This document shows positions 1 to 8,139 of a stretch of 46,503 bases of DNA, in pieces (position 1 is the first letter of the stretch; each line of letters begins with the position of its first letter). Both the position numbers and the translations under genes were made by a program. The notes below the pieces were generated by a model. The model saw only the letters and a program-made list of their open reading frames with translations. It had not been told where the DNA came from and made no database searches. Source of the DNA: Bacteroidota bacterium (GTDB lineage Bacteria > Bacteroidota > Bacteroidia > Bacteroidales > B39-G9); assembly GCA_015222055.1 (NCBI GenBank), contig JADFUR010000112.1, forward strand, positions 1 through 46,503, given 5' to 3'.

Positions 1-486
<486 letters not shown>

Positions 487-1317
487 ATGAAAGTTTTATC
501 ATTTTTATTCTCATTTATTTTGTTGATTAATATTAATAGTTTTGCACAGGAATTCGAAATTATTGATGGCGATACAATTAATCGTTTAGATAATAACAAT
601 CAAAAACAAGGTTTGTGGGTGATTATTAAGAAAGAAACTGGTAGAAAATCTGATGAGGGATTATATAAAAACAACAAGAAAAACGGCGTTTGGAAAAAAT
701 ATTATAAATCAGGAACTATTAAAAGTGCAATAACATATTTGAATAATCTTCCAACAGGATATGCAAAATTTTATTATGCTAACGGGAATGTTTCAGAAGA
801 AGGAATTTGGAAAATTAATAAGTGGACAGGTCATTATAAGTATTATTTTGAGAATGGAAACGTAGCTTATGACTGGAATTATAATAAAAGTGGCAAACGA
901 ACCGGCACACAAAAATATTATCACGACAATGGAACTTTAATGATTGAAGGCGATTGGACGAATGGTAAAGAGGCGGGAGCTTTAAAAGAATATTATGCTG
1001 ATGGTTCGTTAAAATCGGAAAAGAATTTTGCAGATGGCAAATTAGACGAGACTTCTGTTAAACATTATAAAAAACAAGAAAATAAAGCAATAATTACCAA
1101 ACAAAGTAAGTCAAAAGAATCTGTTAAAATGTTCACTGGCAATGGCTATTTTAAACTAAATAATAAAAGTAAAAAAGTTGACAGAGAAGGTGAATTTTCA
1201 AATGGCAGATTAGTAGATGGAAAACGATATTTTTATAATAATAATGGAGAGTTAATTAAGACTTCTATATATAAAAATGGGAAACTTATCCAAAATATTG
1301 ATAATCTAAAAAAATAA
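487..1317 (+). CDS. Exported MORN/YwqK-type repeat protein
   Basis: A 276-residue protein with a signal peptide (about residues 1-20, hydrophobic core ending in SFAQ). The rest is a series of degenerate 20-25 residue repeats of the kind G-x-W-x-x-Y-x-x-G-x-x-x-x-x-x-x-Y-x-N-G, for example around residues 60-180, matching the MORN-like repeats of the 'toxin-antitoxin YwqK antitoxin' annotation family. Such repeats form extended beta-hairpin arrays. In Bacteroidota they are common in exported or surface proteins of unknown role, so the toxin-antitoxin label should not be taken literally. The protein is Lys/Asn/Tyr-rich. It stands alone, ahead of cysS with a repeat element between them. Function is unknown; the family assignment is reasonably secure. 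Confidence 0.8.
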   Translation: MKVLSFLFSFILLININSFAQEFEIIDGDTINRLDNNNQKQGLWVIIKKETGRKSDEGLYKNNKKNGVWKKYYKSGTIKSAITYLNNLPTGYAKFYYANGNVSEEGIWKINKWTGHYKYYFENGNVAYDWNYNKSGKRTGTQKYYHDNGTLMIEGDWTNGKEAGALKEYYADGSLKSEKNFADGKLDETSVKHYKKQENKAIITKQSKSKESVKMFTGNGYFKLNNKSKKVDREGEFSNGRLVDGKRYFYNNNGELIKTSIYKNGKLIQNIDNLKK

Positions 1318-1349
1318 TTAGTAATTTTGCCATCCGTTTTTAATCTTCA

Positions 1350-1528
1350 TTAGGCTTTGTGAAGAAATAAAATGGTCAGAAATGGCGATGTCGTTTTTAT
1401 CTTTTTACAAGGTATAAAAATTGTGAATATAGCGAAGCGATTTCACGAACACCTTATAAAATAATTTGTGAGTAATAGCCACAGTTTATGTAAAGTTTTT
1501 ATAACGAAGTAAAAAGAACAAGCCTAAA
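1350..1528. repeat. Intergenic repeat-like element with terminal inverted repeats
   Basis: The ends carry an inverted repeat, TTAGGCTTTGT at 1350-1360 and ACAAGCCTAA at the right end, one base short of perfect. Inside are further short inverted segments (AAGGT at 1408-1412, ACCTT at 1451-1455). The motifs GGCTTTGTGAAG near the left end, GTTTATGTAAA in the middle and TATAACGAAGT near the right end occur in the same order as GGCTTGTGAAG, GTTTACTAATGTAAA and TATAACGCAGT at 11136-11206. The two intergenic elements are therefore probably relatives. No open frame is seen in it. Confidence 0.5.
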
Positions 1529-1562
1529 TTTTTATGTTGTTTTTTTACAATGCCTTAATATT

Positions 1563-3035
1563 ATGCAAAATAAGTTGTTTATTTACAATACGCTATCGCG
1601 TAAAAAGGAATTATTTGAACCAGTTAACTCACCCTTTGTTGGAATGTATGTTTGCGGACCAACAGTTTATGGTGATGCACATTTAGGTCATGCAAGACCT
1701 GCAATAACTTTCGATTTGCTTTTTAGATATTTAAAGCATTTGGGTTATAAGGTTCGTTATGTTCGTAATATTACCGATGTTGGTCATCTCGTTAATGATG
1801 CTGATTCTGGTGAAGATAAAATTCAAAAAAAGGCTCGTTTAGATCAATTGGAACCTATGGAAGTTGTTCAACGTTACGTTAACAGTTTTCATAATAATAT
1901 GAACCAATTAAATACATTGCCACCTAGTATTGAACCTAGAGCTTCGGGACATATTATTGAACAACAGCAGATGGTCGCACAAATTCTTAAAAATGGTTTT
2001 GCATACGAGATTAATGGTTCTGTGTATTTTGATATTGAGAAATATAACCAGAAATATAACTACGGTAAACTGTCTGGGCGTGTGTTAGAAGATTTACTTA
2101 ATAATACGCGAGCATTAGACGGGCAGGAAGAGAAAAAAAACCCTTTTGATTTTGCTTTGTGGAAAAAAGCTGACCCTGAGCATATCATGCACTGGCCTTC
2201 AAAATGGAGCGAAGGTTATCCCGGATGGCATCTTGAATGTTCTGTTATGAGCACTAAGTATCTTGGTGATACATTTGATATTCACGGAGGTGGAATGGAT
2301 TTAGTTTTTCCTCATCACGAATGTGAGATTGCTCAATCGGTTGCCGCAAGCGGTCATGACGCAGTGAAATACTGGGTGCACAACAATATGATTACTATTA
2401 ATGGTCAGAAAATGGGCAAATCGCTTGGTAATTTTATTACTCTTAACGATTTGTTTAGTGGTGAGAATGAACTTCTAGGAAAAAAATTCAGCCCAATGGC
2501 TATTCGTTTTTTTATTCTACAAGCTCATTATCGAAGCACTTTAGATTTTTCAAGCGACGCAATTTATGCTGCTGAGAAAGGTCTGCATAAGTTATTTGCC
2601 GGTATTGAGACATTGAATAAAATTACTGTTTCAGAAAAATCAAGCGTTGACGTTAAAAGTTTAGAGCAAAAATGTAAAGATGCCTTAAATGATGATTTGA
2701 ACAGTCCAATTCTAATTTCTCATTTATTCGATGGGATTAAAATTATTAATTCTATTGACAAAGGCAAAAACACAATAAGTAAAGATGATTTAGTTTTACT
2801 GAAAAAAATTTATAACGTATTTGTTTTCGATATTCTCGGATTAAATCAAGAGACTGATTGTGGCTCAAACGATTTGCTAGATAAAGCTGTTGATGCAATT
2901 TTAAATATGAGATTGGATGCAAAAAAAAGAAAAGATTTTGAACTTTCAGATAAGATTAGAGACGAACTTTTTAAAATAGGTCTTGTTATAAAAGATAAAA
3001 AAGACGGTTTTGAGTGGGAGATAACCAGGCAGTAG
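1563..3035 (+). CDS. cysS: Cysteinyl-tRNA synthetase
   Basis: A class I aminoacyl-tRNA synthetase that charges tRNA-Cys in the cytoplasm. The 490-residue length is normal. Visible hallmarks are the zinc-ligand Cys31 in [18 protein letters not shown] with the HIGH-equivalent HLGH at 40-43, a second zinc-ligand Cys226 (WHLECSVM), the [15 protein letters not shown] segment around 240-255 that supplies the remaining zinc ligand, and the KMSKS-equivalent KMGKS at 283-287. The C-terminal region matches the DALR-type helical anticodon-binding region. The last residues (RQ) and the stop codon lie inside a heptamer tandem repeat that begins at the gene's 3' end, so the C-terminus has probably been shaped by that repeat. 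The start is the first Met of the conserved reading frame. Confidence 0.97.
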   Translation: MQNKLFIYNTLSRKKELFEPVNSPFVGMYVCGPTVYGDAHLGHARPAITFDLLFRYLKHLGYKVRYVRNITDVGHLVNDADSGEDKIQKKARLDQLEPMEVVQRYVNSFHNNMNQLNTLPPSIEPRASGHIIEQQQMVAQILKNGFAYEINGSVYFDIEKYNQKYNYGKLSGRVLEDLLNNTRALDGQEEKKNPFDFALWKKADPEHIMHWPSKWSEGYPGWHLECSVMSTKYLGDTFDIHGGGMDLVFPHHECEIAQSVAASGHDAVKYWVHNNMITINGQKMGKSLGNFITLNDLFSGENELLGKKFSPMAIRFFILQAHYRSTLDFSSDAIYAAEKGLHKLFAGIETLNKITVSEKSSVDVKSLEQKCKDALNDDLNSPILISHLFDGIKIINSIDKGKNTISKDDLVLLKKIYNVFVFDILGLNQETDCGSNDLLDKAVDAILNMRLDAKKRKDFELSDKIRDELFKIGLVIKDKKDGFEWEITRQ

Positions 3036-3090
3036 GCAGTAGGCAGAATACAGTAGGCAGAATACGGAATACAGTAGGCAGTAAGTAGAA
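3026..3090. repeat. Short tandem repeat of TAGGCAG heptamers
   Basis: Irregular array built from TAGGCAG units, some extended by AATACAG or AATACGGAATACAG, running from the last codons of cysS into the intergenic space. It resembles the short tandemly repeated heptamers (STRR) seen in Bacteroidota and cyanobacteria. It contributes the cysS stop codon (TAG). Confidence 0.85.
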
Positions 3091-3224
3091 GATAGACGTG
3101 AGTGAAATGCAAAGTTATTTATAGTCAGTTGGCTTCGCCGTCATTTGACTTCATAATATCTCAGCTATTTATTGACAATCAATTAAATTATAAGTAATAA
3201 ATAATACATAATAATTAATAAATA

Positions 3225-4622
3225 ATGGAACACGAAGGAGTAACAAAAGTAAAAGACCTTCTTAAATCGACAGATTATGGAAGTGAAGTGAAAGTAAAAG
3301 GTTGGGTAAGAACAAAACGAGGAAATAAAAATATTGCATTTATTGCCTTAAACGATGGCTCAATTATTCATAATATTCAAATAGTTGTTGATGTTCCAAA
3401 TTTTAATGAAGATACTTTAGCTTTAATAACAACCGGAGCAAGTCTATCTGTAAGTGGCACTCTTGTTGAATCAATGGGAAAAGGACAAACCGTTGAGATT
3501 CACGCTAAAGATATTGAAGTTTACGGAACAGCAGATTCAGAGACTTATCCTTTACAAAAAAAAGGTCATTCATTAGAATTTTTGCGTGAGATAGCACATC
3601 TTCGTCCACGAACAAATACTTTTGGTGCTGTGCTTAGAGTTCGACATGCAATGTCTTTTGCTATTCATAAATATTTTAATGATAACGGTTATTATTATAT
3701 GCACACACCTATTATTACTGCTTCTGATGCAGAGGGTGCAGGGGAGATGTTCAGAGTTACAACTCTAGACGATAAAAATCCTCCTTTAGATGAAAATGGA
3801 AACGTTGATTATACAAAAGATTTTTTTGGGAAAGAAACAAACATGACTGTTTCTGGTCAGTTAGAGGCTGAATTAGGAGCTACTGCCTTATCACAAGTTT
3901 ATACTTTCGGTCCTACTTTTAGAGCAGAAAATTCAAACACACCACGTCATCTTGCTGAATTTTGGATGGTAGAACCCGAAATGGCTTTTTACGATATCGA
4001 AGATGATATGAATACTGCTGAAGATTTTATAAAATATCTTGTTCAGTATGCTTTAGATAATTGTAGCGACGATTTAGAGTTTCTAAATAAAATGTATGAC
4101 ACTAAATTGCTTAATCGTTTAAAATCAATTATTGATACTGATTTTAAACGTCTTACATATACCGAAGCTATTGAGATATTAGAAAAATCAACCAAGAAAT
4201 TTGAATTCCCTGTTAAATGGGGTATTGATTTGCAATCGGAACATGAAAGATTTTTAGTTGAGAATCATTTTAAACGACCGGTTATTCTTATTGATTATCC
4301 AAAAGACATTAAGGCTTTTTATATGAAGCAAAATGACGATGGCAAAACTGTTAGGGCAATGGATGTTCTTTTTCCTCAAATTGGTGAGATAATTGGTGGT
4401 TCACAAAGAGAAGAAAATTATGAAAAATTAATAAGCCGTATTAGAGAACTAAACATACCAGAAAAAGATGTTTGGTGGTATCTTGAAACCAGAAAATTTG
4501 GTACGGTACCTCATAGCGGATTTGGATTAGGCTTTGAGAGACTTATTCTTTTCGTTACAGGAATGAGTAATATTCGTGACGTAATACCTTTCCCTCGCTC
4601 ACCAAAAAATGCTGAGTTTTAA
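3225..4622 (+). CDS. asnS: Asparaginyl-tRNA synthetase
   Basis: A class IIb aminoacyl-tRNA synthetase that charges tRNA-Asn. It has an N-terminal OB-fold anticodon-binding domain (about residues 15-110, [20 protein letters not shown]). The class II motif 2 region follows ([20 protein letters not shown]), and class II motif 3 sits near the C-terminus ([16 protein letters not shown]). The ending [10 protein letters not shown] is the usual AsnRS signature and separates it from AspRS. At 465 residues it is of standard length. The gene follows cysS in the same direction, with a 189-base spacer holding the heptamer repeat. A strong hairpin terminator follows the stop codon. Confidence 0.97.
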   Translation: MEHEGVTKVKDLLKSTDYGSEVKVKGWVRTKRGNKNIAFIALNDGSIIHNIQIVVDVPNFNEDTLALITTGASLSVSGTLVESMGKGQTVEIHAKDIEVYGTADSETYPLQKKGHSLEFLREIAHLRPRTNTFGAVLRVRHAMSFAIHKYFNDNGYYYMHTPIITASDAEGAGEMFRVTTLDDKNPPLDENGNVDYTKDFFGKETNMTVSGQLEAELGATALSQVYTFGPTFRAENSNTPRHLAEFWMVEPEMAFYDIEDDMNTAEDFIKYLVQYALDNCSDDLEFLNKMYDTKLLNRLKSIIDTDFKRLTYTEAIEILEKSTKKFEFPVKWGIDLQSEHERFLVENHFKRPVILIDYPKDIKAFYMKQNDDGKTVRAMDVLFPQIGEIIGGSQREENYEKLISRIRELNIPEKDVWWYLETRKFGTVPHSGFGLGFERLILFVTGMSNIRDVIPFPRSPKNAEF

Positions 4623-4650
4623 AAAGGGGATTTAATTAAAAAATATGTTA

Positions 4651-4687
4651 GGCTGTTCATACCATACTATTTGAGCAGCCTTTTTTT
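4651..4687 (+). terminator. Rho-independent terminator after asnS
   Basis: Stem GGCTGTTCA (4651-4659) pairs with TGAGCAGCC (4672-4680), including one G-U pair, and is followed directly by seven T. It sits between the convergent asnS and LacI-type genes. Confidence 0.9.
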
Positions 4688-4688
4688 A

Positions 4689-5708
4689 TTATGTTTTTTT
4701 AGTAGAATCCCTAATAACTAAATTTGTTTTAATAATTTTTGTTATTGCCGAGTAATTCTCTTCATTATTATTAATTCTGTTAATTAATAATTCCGCAGCT
4801 GTTTTTCCCATTTCATAACCTTTCTGATTAACGGAAGTTAATGAAGGGTCTACAAATGAAGCTACCACATCATTTGTAAAACCAATAATAGAAATGTCTT
4901 CCGGAATTTTTAAACCATTGTTTTTTATTACTTTCATTGCACCAACAGCGGTAAGGTCGTTAACAGCAAAAATTCCATCTGGTGGATTTTTCAGCGAAAG
5001 TAAGCTGTTTGTACATTCTAAAGCTTTCTCATAAGTATCGCAATTAATAATTAAATTATTGTCTTGAGGAATGTTGTGCTGTTTTAATGCTTGTAAATAA
5101 CCCTTAAGCCTATTTTGTGATATCAATAATCCTTCAGGACCACATAAATGTGCAATTCTTTTACAGCCCGTAGAAATTAAATACTCAACAGCCTCAAAAG
5201 CACCTTTCATATCATCAACAATAACTCTGTCTGTTTCAATTTTTTCACAAACTCTGTCAAAGAAAACAAGAGGAAGACCATATTCAGCAATGCTTTTAAA
5301 GTGTTCAAATTTATTAGTTTCTTTCGACATTGAAACAATTAATCCATCAACCCTACTATCTATAAGAGTTTGAACGCCTGTAATTTCTTTTTCATACGAT
5401 TCGTTTGATTGACATATCATTACGTTAAAATGTTTGTCATTGGCATAATATTCAATGCCACTAATTACCGATGAAAAAAAATGATGAATAATACCTGGAA
5501 TAACTAAACCTATAGTGTTTGTTTTTGTGTTTCTTAAACTTAAAGCTACTGCATTAGGTTTGTAATGTAATTTTTTTGCCAATTTATTAACTGCAAGTTT
5601 TGTTTTTGCACTAATATTTGGATGATCTGTTAAAGCTCTTGAAACCGTTGACGGAGAAATGTTTAATTCTTTTGCAATGTCTTTTATTGTTATTGGTCTA
5701 TTTTTCAT
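4689..5708 (-). CDS. LacI-family transcriptional regulator of the starch locus
   Basis: A 339-residue LacI/GalR regulator. The N-terminal helix-turn-helix (ITIKDIAKELNISPSTVSRAL, about residues 6-26) and hinge helix (YKPNAVALSLR) are intact, followed by a periplasmic-binding-protein-like ligand domain (TIGLVIPGI..., DGLIVSMS, VVFFDRV-type strand, AVNDLTAVGAM, SIIGFTND). It is transcribed divergently from the secreted starch-binding protein and alpha-amylase genes. A LacI-type palindrome lies in the shared upstream region. The inferred role is a maltose/glucose-oligomer-responsive regulator of those two genes. The effector cannot be read from sequence. The frame is conserved to its end. Confidence 0.93.
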   Translation of the reverse strand: MKNRPITIKDIAKELNISPSTVSRALTDHPNISAKTKLAVNKLAKKLHYKPNAVALSLRNTKTNTIGLVIPGIIHHFFSSVISGIEYYANDKHFNVMICQSNESYEKEITGVQTLIDSRVDGLIVSMSKETNKFEHFKSIAEYGLPLVFFDRVCEKIETDRVIVDDMKGAFEAVEYLISTGCKRIAHLCGPEGLLISQNRLKGYLQALKQHNIPQDNNLIINCDTYEKALECTNSLLSLKNPPDGIFAVNDLTAVGAMKVIKNNGLKIPEDISIIGFTNDVVASFVDPSLTSVNQKGYEMGKTAAELLINRINNNEENYSAITKIIKTNLVIRDSTKKT

Positions 5709-5844
5709 AACTATTTTATAAATTATAAAAATTGATTAATGACGATATTAATTTATTTACAAATTTTAAAAAAAAATAATATTAAGCCCGATTTACTTTC
5801 TTTAAAGATAAAAAAAATAGAATATTTTAAAAAATTTTTTTTTA

Positions 5845-5860
5845 TTGCAAACGTTTGAAA
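5845..5860. promoter_or_regulatory. LacI-type operator palindrome
   Basis: TTGCAAACGTTTGAAA is a near-perfect palindrome centred on the CG (5852/5853), with core CAAACGTTTG. It matches the usual LacI-family operator shape with a central CG step. It sits between the divergent regulator and the starch-binding/amylase genes, 135 bases before the latter's start, so it is the best candidate for the regulator's own binding site. Confidence 0.8.
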
Positions 5861-5947
5861 CAATGTATTCTGTTAAAACTCTTTGATTTTTATATAGTTA
5901 AGCTTTATTTTGTTGCTGAAAAATAAGGTTTTTTACTATTTATTTTG

Positions 5948-5955
5948 TATATTTG
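5948..5955 (+). promoter_or_regulatory. Candidate -7 promoter box
   Basis: TATATTTG fits the Bacteroidota -7 consensus TAnnTTTG and lies 40 bases upstream of the start codon at 5996. No good TTTG -33 box is found at the expected 19-22 base spacing, which would fit a promoter needing an activator, but the call is tentative. Confidence 0.45.
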
Positions 5956-5995
5956 TTTGCAAATTTATTCTATTAGTAACTAAATTAAAGATATT

Positions 5996-8056
5996 ATGAA
6001 AAAATTTTTACTTAAATTTTTTACTGTTGCTCTTTTTGTTGTTGCAACAATTAGTTTTGCAATTGGTCAAGGAATGCCAGATGCAATCAGTATCATACCC
6101 GAACAAGGTACGGGTTGGGATGAATTAACTCTAACCTTTAATCCTGCTTTAGCTTGTAGTGGCGAAAAGTTGAGTCTTGAAGGTTCTGCAACTGTTGCAA
6201 TACACTCAGGCGCTTTTTTAATTGACGAAGGACAAACTGGCTGGGGAAAACATGCCGTAGATTTTGACAAACAATCTGATGACGGAACTTCTACTTCACT
6301 TACAGATAATGGTGACGGTACTTATTCTATTACTTTTACCCCTGCAAAATTTTATCCTGACATACCTGATGGAGCAATAATTACACAAATTAGTGCTGTG
6401 TTTAATAATGGTTCAGGATGGGATGCTGAAGGAAAAGATTTCGGTACAGATGAAGGCTGTATAGATTTCGTTATACCTTTACATTACGAATCTACGGATC
6501 CTGCTTTTGCTTTTAAAATTAATATGACAAAGGCAATTGAAGACGCAATAATGGAAGATCCAATTTTAGGTAAAGTTTATGCAATTGTTGAAGGATTTGA
6601 ACCTATTCAATTACTTGACGTTGATGAAGAATTCTTATCTGACGGCATTTATGAAGGCGTTTTAAATACTGGTATTGTTTTAGATCAAAGTTACAACGTT
6701 AGTTTCCGTATTAATGATGATATTGAAGAAACCAGCACTCCAAGAGCTATTGTTGCTTCTGCAGGAACTAAATCTATTAATGTTTGGTGGAATGATGTTA
6801 CGGGAACAGTTTTAGAAGACCTAATTATAAACGTTGACATGAGTTATCAACTATTAGGACAAGCATCTTCTACAGGTGCATTTAATCCGGCAACTGATAC
6901 TTTAGATGTTGCAGGCTCGTTTAACGGTTGGGGAGAAACAGTTATTGATTTTGCTCCATTAGCAGGAGATACTATTTATACTGCTACAATTCCTAATGTA
7001 GCTGTTGGAACAACTTATGAATACAAAGTTCGTATTAATCATGACTGGGAAAATTCAGAATTTGCAGGTGGTGGTGCAAATCGTAAATATACTATTAGAG
7101 AAGGTCAAAATACTGTAAATGTTTATTATGACAATTATCGCATTGGATGGGTTCCTGTTACAATGTATTTAAATATGAGTTATCAAGAGCAAATTGGAGT
7201 TTTCGATAACACAACAGACCAAGTTGATGTTCAAGGTACATTCAATGGCTGGGGTGGTACAGATGAATTGTTTTATTCTGAAGGTATTTATTCTGTAACT
7301 GTTCTTGCTCCTGTTGGAGACACTATTGAATACAAATTCCGTAGAGGAATGAATTGGGATAATAATGAATTCGCGGGTATGGCACCAGGTAGAAAATATA
7401 TTGTTCTCGATACTATTGGCGGTCTTACTAATGTGTTAGATACTGTTTGGTATAATGATGATAATCCTGCAGTTGCTCAAGCACCTCTTGCTAAAGATTT
7501 AACTGTTACAGGAATAATTAGAATTGGAGAAGTATTAACAGGTCATTATATTTACGAAGATGTTAACAGTGATGCTGAAGGTGTTTCTGCCTATCAATGG
7601 TATAGATCAGATGATGCTGAACAAACTAATATTGAAGCGATTACTGAAGCAACCAATATTACTTATACTTTAGTTGAAGATGATTATTCAAAAAATATTT
7701 TCTTTGAGGTTACTCCTGTTGCAAGTGTTTCTACAGGAACAGGCGATGCTCCTTTAGCAGGCGATGCTGTAAAAGTTAATGCAGGTGTTGCTTATCATAC
7801 AGGAATTGTTTCTACAAATGGAAGTAGTATTGAAATTTATCCTAACCCTACTAAAGACGTTTTACATATTAATAATTTGAAAGATGTTCAAATATTGTTC
7901 ATTTCTAATATGTTAGGACAACAAGTACAAAAAATCAATCTTGTTAATACTGATAAAATACAAATTAGTACAATGGATTTAAATAAGGGTATATATATTA
8001 TTACATTAGTTAATAAAGATGGTAAATCTCATTCTAGAAAGATTATCAAAAAATAA
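5996..8056 (+). CDS. Secreted starch-binding protein with T9SS sorting domain
   Basis: A 686-residue exported protein. In order: a signal peptide (about 1-24), an N-terminal beta domain similar in plan to the start of the next gene's product (AIHSGAF..W near residues 65-85), and a middle domain. Two similar modules follow, near residues 280-380 and 390-490, each with NMSYQ...DVxGxFNGWG...Y.xTV...EYKFR, which looks like CBM48/CBM20-type E-set starch binding. Then comes an Ig-like stretch and a type A T9SS sorting domain (EIYPNPTKDVLHI... to IIKK). By analogy with SusE/SusF it should bind starch at the cell surface, but it is probably delivered by T9SS and not as a lipoprotein, since there is no lipobox. 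It forms a likely operon with the amylase, and a LacI operator lies upstream. No catalytic domain is visible. Confidence 0.85.
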   Translation: MKKFLLKFFTVALFVVATISFAIGQGMPDAISIIPEQGTGWDELTLTFNPALACSGEKLSLEGSATVAIHSGAFLIDEGQTGWGKHAVDFDKQSDDGTSTSLTDNGDGTYSITFTPAKFYPDIPDGAIITQISAVFNNGSGWDAEGKDFGTDEGCIDFVIPLHYESTDPAFAFKINMTKAIEDAIMEDPILGKVYAIVEGFEPIQLLDVDEEFLSDGIYEGVLNTGIVLDQSYNVSFRINDDIEETSTPRAIVASAGTKSINVWWNDVTGTVLEDLIINVDMSYQLLGQASSTGAFNPATDTLDVAGSFNGWGETVIDFAPLAGDTIYTATIPNVAVGTTYEYKVRINHDWENSEFAGGGANRKYTIREGQNTVNVYYDNYRIGWVPVTMYLNMSYQEQIGVFDNTTDQVDVQGTFNGWGGTDELFYSEGIYSVTVLAPVGDTIEYKFRRGMNWDNNEFAGMAPGRKYIVLDTIGGLTNVLDTVWYNDDNPAVAQAPLAKDLTVTGIIRIGEVLTGHYIYEDVNSDAEGVSAYQWYRSDDAEQTNIEAITEATNITYTLVEDDYSKNIFFEVTPVASVSTGTGDAPLAGDAVKVNAGVAYHTGIVSTNGSSIEIYPNPTKDVLHINNLKDVQILFISNMLGQQVQKINLVNTDKIQISTMDLNKGIYIITLVNKDGKSHSRKIIKK

Positions 8057-8076
8057 ATAAATAATTTTGTAAGATT

Positions 8077-8106
8077 AAGAGAGGAGCAACTACTCCTCTC
8101 TTTTTG
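8077..8106 (+). terminator. Hairpin terminator/attenuator between starch-binding and amylase genes
   Basis: Perfect 10-bp stem AAGAGAGGAG (8077-8086) and CTCCTCTCTT (8093-8102) followed by a T run. It may reduce transcription of the downstream amylase relative to the binding protein. Confidence 0.88.
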
Positions 8107-8139
8107 TATTTAGATTAAAATTCACAAAAAAATACTCAA

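Noticed and set aside
2846-3112. Minus-strand frame opposite the cysS end
   Set aside because: It reads through the heptamer repeat and the complement of conserved cysS codons; no independent support.
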